A stretch of 64,000 bases of DNA. Source: Paenibacillus taichungensis. GTDB taxonomy: Bacteria; Bacillota; Bacilli; Paenibacillales; Paenibacillaceae. Location of the stretch: NCBI RefSeq assembly GCF_013359905.1, contig NZ_JABMCC010000121.1, positions 1,076,003-1,140,002 on the forward strand, written 5' to 3'. Below the pieces are notes generated by a model. The model searched no databases, was not told where the DNA came from, and worked only from the letters and a program-made list of their open reading frames with translations. Below are positions 55,566 to 62,200 of this stretch, piece by piece. Numbering within the stretch: position 1 is the stretch's first letter; each line of letters starts with the position of its first letter. The position numbers were made by a program, and so were the translations under genes.

Positions 55566-55862
55566 TTAGCGTTTAACCGCTTCTCCAGCGAATACTTCAA
55601 CGTTCATTGGAGCGGCCATGAATGCTGCTGCTTGTTGAACGAAAGCCTGGAAATGGGCGCTAGCATTATGGGAAGCTGTAGCGGCTTCGTCTTTCCACAG
55701 CTCAATCATCGTGTAGTGATGTTCGCGTTCAGCACTTTTGGCGAGATCATAGCTGATGTTGCCTTCTTCATTACGTGTTGCAGGGATCAGCACTTTTGTA
55801 GCTTCCAAAAAAGCTTGTTCCTGGTCTGGTTTAACTTGCAAGTGAGCGTGAATGATAATCAT
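55566..55862 (-). CDS. Antibiotic-biosynthesis-monooxygenase (ABM/YgiN-like) protein
   Basis: 98 residues, ferredoxin-like ABM fold: MIIIHAHLQVKPDQEQAFLEA, GNISYDLAKSAEREHHYTMIELWKDEAA and the HNASAHFQAFV helix. Relatives oxidise quinols or aromatic polyketides. The ATG at 55860-55862 has GGAGG 9 bases upstream; TTG three codons before is less likely. Last gene of a marR-nitroreductase-ABM operon. Confidence 0.87.
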   Translation of the reverse strand: MIIIHAHLQVKPDQEQAFLEATKVLIPATRNEEGNISYDLAKSAEREHHYTMIELWKDEAATASHNASAHFQAFVQQAAAFMAAPMNVEVFAGEAVKR

Positions 55863-55943
55863 AATATTCAACCTCCATTAGTGTATTTAGAATGTTGTTA
55901 TTGTTTGAAATGTAACTGGTGCTGGAGCACGTATTGACTGATA

Positions 55944-56594
55944 TTATGCCCAAGTCGTAATTGTCTCAACAGGCAGACGGTAGGAAGGGTGACCTTCTTT
56001 GGCCGATTTACCGATCGAGATCAGCATAACGGGTTGGTAACGATCTTTATCCATACCGAATGCTTCAGCAATTTGATCTTTCTCATAACCACCGATTGGG
56101 TTAGTATCATAACCATGAGCACGTGCAGCGAGCATCAATTGCATGGAAGCCAGACCTGCGTCAATCAGATTGACATCGCGAAGAGCGGAAGCGGGCATAT
56201 TTTCGTAATAAGGCATTACAGTTTTGAGCTGCATATCCTTGACTTCCTGTGGCATATAACCAAGCTCTACCGCTTTACCAAAAATTTCGTCCATGTACTC
56301 GACATTGTTCATATCAATAAATACACCAACGACTGCTGCGGAAGTCAAAACCTGATTTTGGTTGAATCTAGCGAGAGGAGCAAGCTTTTCTTTGCCTTCA
56401 GCCGTATCTACAACGAGAAAACGCCAAGGTTGCAAATTGATGGAAGATGGGGCGCGAGAAGCTTCTGACAGAATTTCTGTCATTTCTTCACGGCTGATTT
56501 TGACTTCAGGATCGTATAGTTTTACAGACCGGCGGCCGTAAGTAATTTCGTTAAAATCATTTGTCTTTTGAAAAGTGCTTTGGAATGTACTCAT
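55944..56594 (-). CDS. Nitroreductase-family FMN oxidoreductase
   Basis: 216 residues. FMN-binding RRSVKLYDP, SRAPSSINLQPWRFLVV, and the C-terminal GYDTNPIGGYEKDQIAEAFGM. Reduces quinones or nitro compounds with NAD(P)H. GAGGAGAG before the ATG. 26 bases after marR, so co-transcribed. The pairing with an ABM gene and MarR suggests quinone or electrophile detoxification (inference). Confidence 0.9.
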   Translation of the reverse strand: MSTFQSTFQKTNDFNEITYGRRSVKLYDPEVKISREEMTEILSEASRAPSSINLQPWRFLVVDTAEGKEKLAPLARFNQNQVLTSAAVVGVFIDMNNVEYMDEIFGKAVELGYMPQEVKDMQLKTVMPYYENMPASALRDVNLIDAGLASMQLMLAARAHGYDTNPIGGYEKDQIAEAFGMDKDRYQPVMLISIGKSAKEGHPSYRLPVETITTWA

Positions 56595-56620
56595 GTATGA
56601 TTCTCTCCTCTATATATGGT

Positions 56621-57040
56621 TTAGAAATTGTTTTGCATTCGTTCCAGGAAATCGGCGAGAGCGTAAACTTCATCTTCGTTGAATCCCTGTAAAATCTGGT
56701 TAATATAATTGGTTTTCTCTGCCTTGTAGCCTTCAATCTGCTTCCGACCATGGTCCGTCAGACGAACAAACGTTACCCGGTTATCATCGGGATTTTTACG
56801 TCTCGTGACCATCAGGTCCGCCTCAAGCTGTTTCAAGTGACGTGTGATTGCAGCACTATCGATGTTGATGATTTTCTGGAGCATGGACTGGTTAATCTCG
56901 TCCACCTGATCCAACTCATGCAAAATCTCAAAGCGAGAGGAACTGATACCAGTACAGCGTTCGAATTTGGGACTAATTTTATTCCCCAGTACGTTCAGCA
57001 GATTGATTATCTGCTCTTCTTTGGAAACAATACGTGTCAT
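56621..57040 (-). CDS. MarR-family transcriptional regulator
   Basis: 139 residues: dimerisation helices at both ends, winged helix QSMLQKIINIDSAAITRHLKQLEADLMVTRRKNPDDNRVTFVRLT with the D-D-R-x wing signature. GGGAGGT 6 bases before ATG 57040; the open frame of 12 more codons is unconserved. Likely represses its own operon through dyads at 57162-57191. Confidence 0.9.
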   Translation of the reverse strand: MTRIVSKEEQIINLLNVLGNKISPKFERCTGISSSRFEILHELDQVDEINQSMLQKIINIDSAAITRHLKQLEADLMVTRRKNPDDNRVTFVRLTDHGRKQIEGYKAEKTNYINQILQGFNEDEVYALADFLERMQNNF

Positions 57041-57161
57041 GACTAGACCTCCCGGGTGAATCTCGACCATGAACAACGGCTTATGTGAACAAAATACATA
57101 AAGTTGCCATTATACAGTGCCATTGCTTAGTCAGTGAAATATGCTAAGTTAATCTTTGACG

Positions 57162-57191
57162 TATCAATATTTGATGCATCAATCATTGATG
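57162..57191. promoter_or_regulatory. MarR operator candidates
   Basis: Perfect dyad CATCAAT C ATTGATG (57177-57191) overlapping a second, TATCAA TAT TTGATG (57162-57176), upstream of marR. Repeated ATCAA/TTGAT units suggest two dimers. Confidence 0.6.
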
Positions 57192-57439
57192 GCTCAATTA
57201 ATATATCATGAGTATTTTGATTTTGCAACAGGGTAGTCATGAGAAGATAAATCCATCTATTCCAAAGCGAAAGTCTTCTTAGTTCCGTAGGTGTAGGTTA
57301 TCCAATTAAGTAACTATATATCGATTTCCAGCCGGACGATAATAGCATATGGGAGGGCTGCCGAGTCAGTTTAGTTGATCAAGGATTAGAGTGATGAGTC
57401 TCTTTGCAATGCATTAGACTTTCCTATATACTTCAAGCT
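57192..57439. other. Remainder of the marR-tetR divergent region
   Basis: No gene and no clear promoter beyond AT-rich stretches. I see nothing else. Confidence 0.3.
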
Positions 57440-57449
57440 ATTGATCAAT
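57440..57449. promoter_or_regulatory. TetR operator candidate 1 (ATTGATCAAT)
   Basis: Perfect 10-base palindrome 31 bases before the tetR start; outer flanks diverge from the other copies. Confidence 0.55.
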
Positions 57450-57479
57450 TAATTACTAATGAATGGAGGCGTGATTACC

Positions 57480-58001
57480 ATGGCTAAAGATGCAGCGGTG
57501 TCGGTTAATCGACGTAGTGATATCATATCCGCAGCTATTGAGGTGTTTGCTGAAATCGGCTATTTTCGGGCGACCACAGCTCAAGTAGCAGAAAGGGCAA
57601 ATATTTCGCAACCGTATATCTTTCGTTTTTTTAAAAGTAAAGAGGCTTTGCTTCTAACAGCGCTGGAGGTATCTTGGACGCGAGTAATTGATTCATTCCG
57701 AGCGGTGGTGGAGACAGCTACTCCAGATCAATTGGAGAACGAGTTAACAGAAGCCTATGAGGAGATTCTTAAATCTCACAAGAACGAAATTTTGCTGCAA
57801 ATGCAGGCTCAGACGATTCAGGAGGAAGTCATCCGTCAAGCCATGCAAAAAGGGTTCACTGAGGTGCGAGATATGGTATTGGAAGCTTTCACAGCAGCAG
57901 GCAGTGCCAATCCAAAGCAAAGAACGTTAATATTCCTGGCAATTGGCATGTTATGTAATATATCGACCTCACTGCATATGCCAGAGCTTATGGATAGATA
58001 G
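57480..58001 (+). CDS. TetR-family transcriptional regulator
   Basis: 173 residues. N-terminal helix-turn-helix IISAAIEVFAEIGYFRATTAQVAERANISQPYIFRFFKSKEALL, all-helical ligand domain after it. GGAGG 13-14 bases before ATG 57480; an upstream ATG at 57459 overlaps that site. Next gene is an epimerase-like enzyme on the same strand, and four palindromes of one type surround both. Confidence 0.9.
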   Translation: MAKDAAVSVNRRSDIISAAIEVFAEIGYFRATTAQVAERANISQPYIFRFFKSKEALLLTALEVSWTRVIDSFRAVVETATPDQLENELTEAYEEILKSHKNEILLQMQAQTIQEEVIRQAMQKGFTEVRDMVLEAFTAAGSANPKQRTLIFLAIGMLCNISTSLHMPELMDR

Positions 58002-58027
58002 AAAGGGAAGAATCCCTTTTTGCATTT

Positions 58028-58047
58028 TAGTTATTGATCAATCACTA
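58028..58047. promoter_or_regulatory. TetR operator candidate 2
   Basis: TTAGTTATTGATCAATCACT: the 10-base core at 58033-58042 with AGT/ACT outer arms. Confidence 0.65.
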
Positions 58048-58073
58048 AATATACGTTATATTGTGTTTAAGTA

Positions 58074-58091
58074 AGTAATTGATCAATAACT
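58074..58091. promoter_or_regulatory. TetR operator candidate 3
   Basis: AGTAATTGATCAATAACT, core 58078-58087 with AGT/ACT outer arms, 26 bases before the epimerase start and 45 bases from candidate 2. Confidence 0.65.
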
Positions 58092-58117
58092 AATTGAGAG
58101 AAAGAGGTTGAGATGAA

Positions 58118-59071
58118 ATGAACAGAGCAATCGTAGTTGGGGCAACAGGTGGAACGGGCGCAGCAATTACAGAGGAATTGATTAAACGTGGCATTTCTAC
58201 AACCATTTTTGGTCGCTCACGTCAAAAACTGGAGCAACTTGCGGTAAAGCTTGGTTCCCCTGATTACCTTCAAATCGCTGTGGGAGATGCGTTCCGACCT
58301 GATGATATAGTAGCTGCTTCACTAGGAGCTGATGTAATGTTTCACTGTGCGAATGTACCTTATAACGAAATGGAGAGTAAGCTGATCCCTTTGGGTGAAT
58401 CCGTTATGGAGGCGGCAGAACAACTGGGCCTGAAGGTGGTCGTCATTGACGGGATTTATCCTTATGGCAGAAGACAAATGAAAGAAGTGACTGAAGAACA
58501 TCCAAAGCAGCCGCATACTCGAAAAGGCAAAACTCGACTTGCCTTTGAGCAGATGTTATTTAGCGGTCAATGGCGCAAAGCGCAAGTGATGATTGTTCGA
58601 TTGCCTGATTATTATGGCCCTACTGCCAATCAGGCTTCATACCTGGGGTCTACGCTTGAAGCAATAGCGGAAGGGAAAATGACTTTTTTTATCGGAACTA
58701 TGAAAACGCCACGAGAATATGTCTATTTGCCAGATGCGGCGGTCATGGTTGTGGAGTTGGCGAGCAGAGATGATGCCTACGGGCAGAACTGGAATATTCC
58801 TGGTGCTGGCGTAATATCGGGCAAGGAAATCGTACGTATTGCACAACAGGTCGCGGGTAAAGCGAAACCGGTCATAGCCCTCGGCAAAACAGGACTTTCG
58901 CTGCTTGGATTGGCCGTACCGGTAATGAAAGAAATTGTTGAAATGTTATATTTGACAGAAGAACCGCTGGTGTTGAGTAAAACGAAATACGAGGCCAACA
59001 TTGGGCCGGTGAAGATGACTTCTTTTGAAGAAGGGATTACACAGACGATAGGTGAGCTGCAAAAGAAATAA
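58118..59071 (+). CDS. NAD(P)-dependent epimerase/dehydratase-like protein (extended or atypical SDR)
   Basis: 317 residues. Rossmann glycine loop VVGATGGTGAAITEEL, FHCANVPY, DGIYPYGRRQMKEV (Tyr of the active site, Lys not in classical spacing), and RLPDYYGPTANQAS. C-terminal hydrophobic helix. Reaction not predictable. Likely repressed by the upstream TetR through the two palindromes before it. Confidence 0.85.
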   Translation: MNRAIVVGATGGTGAAITEELIKRGISTTIFGRSRQKLEQLAVKLGSPDYLQIAVGDAFRPDDIVAASLGADVMFHCANVPYNEMESKLIPLGESVMEAAEQLGLKVVVIDGIYPYGRRQMKEVTEEHPKQPHTRKGKTRLAFEQMLFSGQWRKAQVMIVRLPDYYGPTANQASYLGSTLEAIAEGKMTFFIGTMKTPREYVYLPDAAVMVVELASRDDAYGQNWNIPGAGVISGKEIVRIAQQVAGKAKPVIALGKTGLSLLGLAVPVMKEIVEMLYLTEEPLVLSKTKYEANIGPVKMTSFEEGITQTIGELQKK

Positions 59072-59270
59072 ATGTGTTATGTTCAATTGTAATTGATCAA
59101 TCAATAATTAAAATACGTTATGACTCGGTTAATGCTTACGACCTAAACCCAAATGATGCATGGTGATATGACTTCATTAATGGGCGGTGCACAAGACCTG
59201 TCCTAGACATAGAGTGTAGTATTGCAAAAGCGGAGAATTGATACGGTGTACAAGGAGGGGGGATTTTCTT
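59072..59270. promoter_or_regulatory. Upstream region of the collagen-like gene
   Basis: Carries TetR-type palindrome 4 (ATTGATCAAT, 59092-59101). No clear sigma-K or sigma-E promoter recognised by eye. AAGGAGGGGGG lies 10 bases before the GTG start. Confidence 0.4.
59092..59101. promoter_or_regulatory. TetR operator candidate 4 (ATTGATCAAT)
   Basis: Palindrome located after the epimerase stop and 170 bases before the collagen-like gene; flanks only partly match the others. Confidence 0.45.
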
Positions 59271-62200
59271 GTGAGCTATATATCCAAAAAGGAGCGCAAA
59301 ATGTCCTCCATCAGTACAACCAGACGCAAATTAAAAAAAGCAGGCACTCGCGTTTCTAAAAAAGGAAAAGTCAAATGTAAATCTAAAAAGAAGCTTACGC
59401 TAAAAAAGAAAAGAGCACTCAGATCCAGATGTCGTGTGCTTCGTGGACCGAGGGGATATAGAGGGTTTCAAGGAAAAACAGGAGCTATTGGAGCTACGGG
59501 AACCACAGGAGCTATGGGATTAGCAGGTAAGATGGGGAGTACGGGAGCTACTGGCTTGATAGGAATAACAGGATTGACTGGAGTAACAGGTAAAGCTGGT
59601 GGCCGGGGAGTTACAGGAAGTACAGGGGTAACTGGGTCAACCGGAATCCCAGGCATAACTGGTGTGACAGGTGCAACAGGAATTACTGGTGATCCAGGAG
59701 TCACAGGTGCAACAGGCTCGACAGGGGTAACAGGAGCGATGGGCGATCCTGGGGTGACCGGAGTGACAGGTAATACAGGTTCGACCGGAGCTACCGGAGC
59801 TGTGGGAGCAATGGGCACAACAGGTGTAACTGGAACCACAGGTAGCACTGGAGTGACAGGTGTTACAGGTAATACAGGTGTGACTGGGGCTACTGGAGTA
59901 ACGGGGCTTGATGGGGTAACTGGTGCAACCGGGGCAACTGGAACGACAGGTGCGACTGGCTTAGCTGGGATAACCGGTACGACAGGATCAACGGGATCAA
60001 CAGGAACCAGCGGCGCGACAGGATCTACTGGGGTAACAGGTGTGACAGGTGCCACCGGAATAGGAACAACTGGAGCCGCCGGCGTGACGGGATCAACGGG
60101 TGTAACCGGAGGAACGGGGCTTGATGGGGTAACTGGTGCAACCGGGGCAACGGGAACGACAGGTGCGACTGGCTTAGCTGGGATAACCGGTACGACAGGA
60201 GCCATCGGAACCACCGGACCCACAGGATCTACGGGTATAACCGGTGAGACAGGTGCCACTGGAACCGGAACAACTGGAGCTACAGGTGCGACGGGTTCAA
60301 CTGGGGTAACAGGTGCGACAGGTTCAACTGGAACTACCGGCGTCACTGGCACGACAGGATCTACTGGGGTAACAGGTGTGACAGGCGCAACTGGAGTAGG
60401 AGTCACCGGGGCTACTGGAACTACCGGAGCAACGGGTCTTACTGGAGTAACAGGTGCGACAGGCGCAACCGGTACAACTGGCGCCACAGGATTTACAGGT
60501 GTGACTGGTGCAACCGGAATAGGAATCACCGGGGCTACCGGAGCCACAGGTACGACAGGGTCTACTGGTGAAACTGGTGCGACAGGCGCAACCGGAACCG
60601 GAGTTACAGGAGCAACGGGTCTTACTGGAGTAACAGGTACGACAGGAGCCACGGGAACAACAGGAGCTACTGGTGCACCAGGGCTTACTGGTGAAACTGG
60701 TGCGACAGGTGCCACCGGAGTAGAAGTCACCGGGGCTACCGGCGCCACCGGCGCGACGGGTTCAACTGGGGTAACAGGTGCGACAGGTGCAACAGGAACA
60801 GGAGTCACCGGGGCTACTGGAACTACCGGAGCCACCGGCGCGACGGGTTCAACTGGGGTAACAGGTGCGACAGGTGCAACAGGAACAGGAGTCACCGGGG
60901 CTACTGGAACTACCGGAGCCACAGGCACGACAGGATCTACTGGGGTAACAGGTGCGACAGGTGGAACGGGTCTTACTGGAGTAACTGGTGCAACCGGCGC
61001 AACCGGGACAGGAACAACTGGGGCCACCGGCGCAACAGGATTTACAGGTGCAACTGGAGCAACAGGAATTGGAGTCACCGGAGCTACCGGAGCAACGGGT
61101 CTTACTGGGGTAACAGGTGAGACAGGTGCCACCGGAACGGGAGCTACAGGGGCCACGGGAGCAACGGGTCTTACTGGAGTAACAGGTGCGACAGGCGAAA
61201 CCGGAACGGGAACAACTGGAGCCACTGGTGCAACGGGGCTTACTGGAGTAACTGGTGAAACAGGTGCAACCGGAACCGGAACGACAGGAGCCACAGGATC
61301 TACTGGAGTAACAGGTACGACAGGAGCCACGGGAACAACAGGAGCTACTGGTGCACCGGGGCTTACTGGTGAAACTGGTGCGACAGGTGCAACAGGAACA
61401 GGAGTCACCGGGGCTACTGGAACTACCGGAGCCACAGGCACGATAGGATCTACTGGGGTAACAGGTGCGACAGGTGCAACGGGAACAGGAACAACAGGAG
61501 CCACAGGTGGAACGGGTCTTACTGGAGTAACTGGTGAGACAGGTGCCACTGGAACAGGAACAACGGGAGCCACCGGAGCAGCGGGTCTCACTGGGGTAAC
61601 TGGTGCAACAGGCGCAGCCGGAACCGGAGCTACTGGAGCTACTGGAGCTACTGGAGCAACAGGATTTACAGGTGCAACTGGTGTGACTGGCGTAACCGGA
61701 GTAACTGGTACAACAGGAGCCATCGGACCCACAGGATCTACGGGTATAACCGGTGAGACAGGTGCCACTGGAACCGGAACAACTGGAGCTACAGGTGCGA
61801 CGGGTTTAACAGGTGCAACAGGTGTGACAGGTGCAACCGGAGTAGGAGTCACCGGGGCTACCGGCGCCACAGGCGCGACGGGTTCAACTGGAGTAACAGG
61901 TGCGACAGGCGAAACCGGAACGGGAACAACTGGAGCCACTGGTGCAACGGGGCTTACTGGAGTAACAGGTGAGACAGGTGCCACCGGAACGGGAACAACG
62001 GGAGCTACTGGTGCAACGGGACTTACTGGTGAAACAGGTGTGACTGGAGCAACAGGAATTGGAGTCACCGGAGCTACCGGAGCAACGGGTCTTACTGGGG
62101 TAACAGGTGAGACAGGTGCCACCGGAACGGGAGCTACAGGGGCCACGGGAGCAACGGGGCTTACTGGAGTAACTGGTGAAACAGGTACAACCGGAACCGG

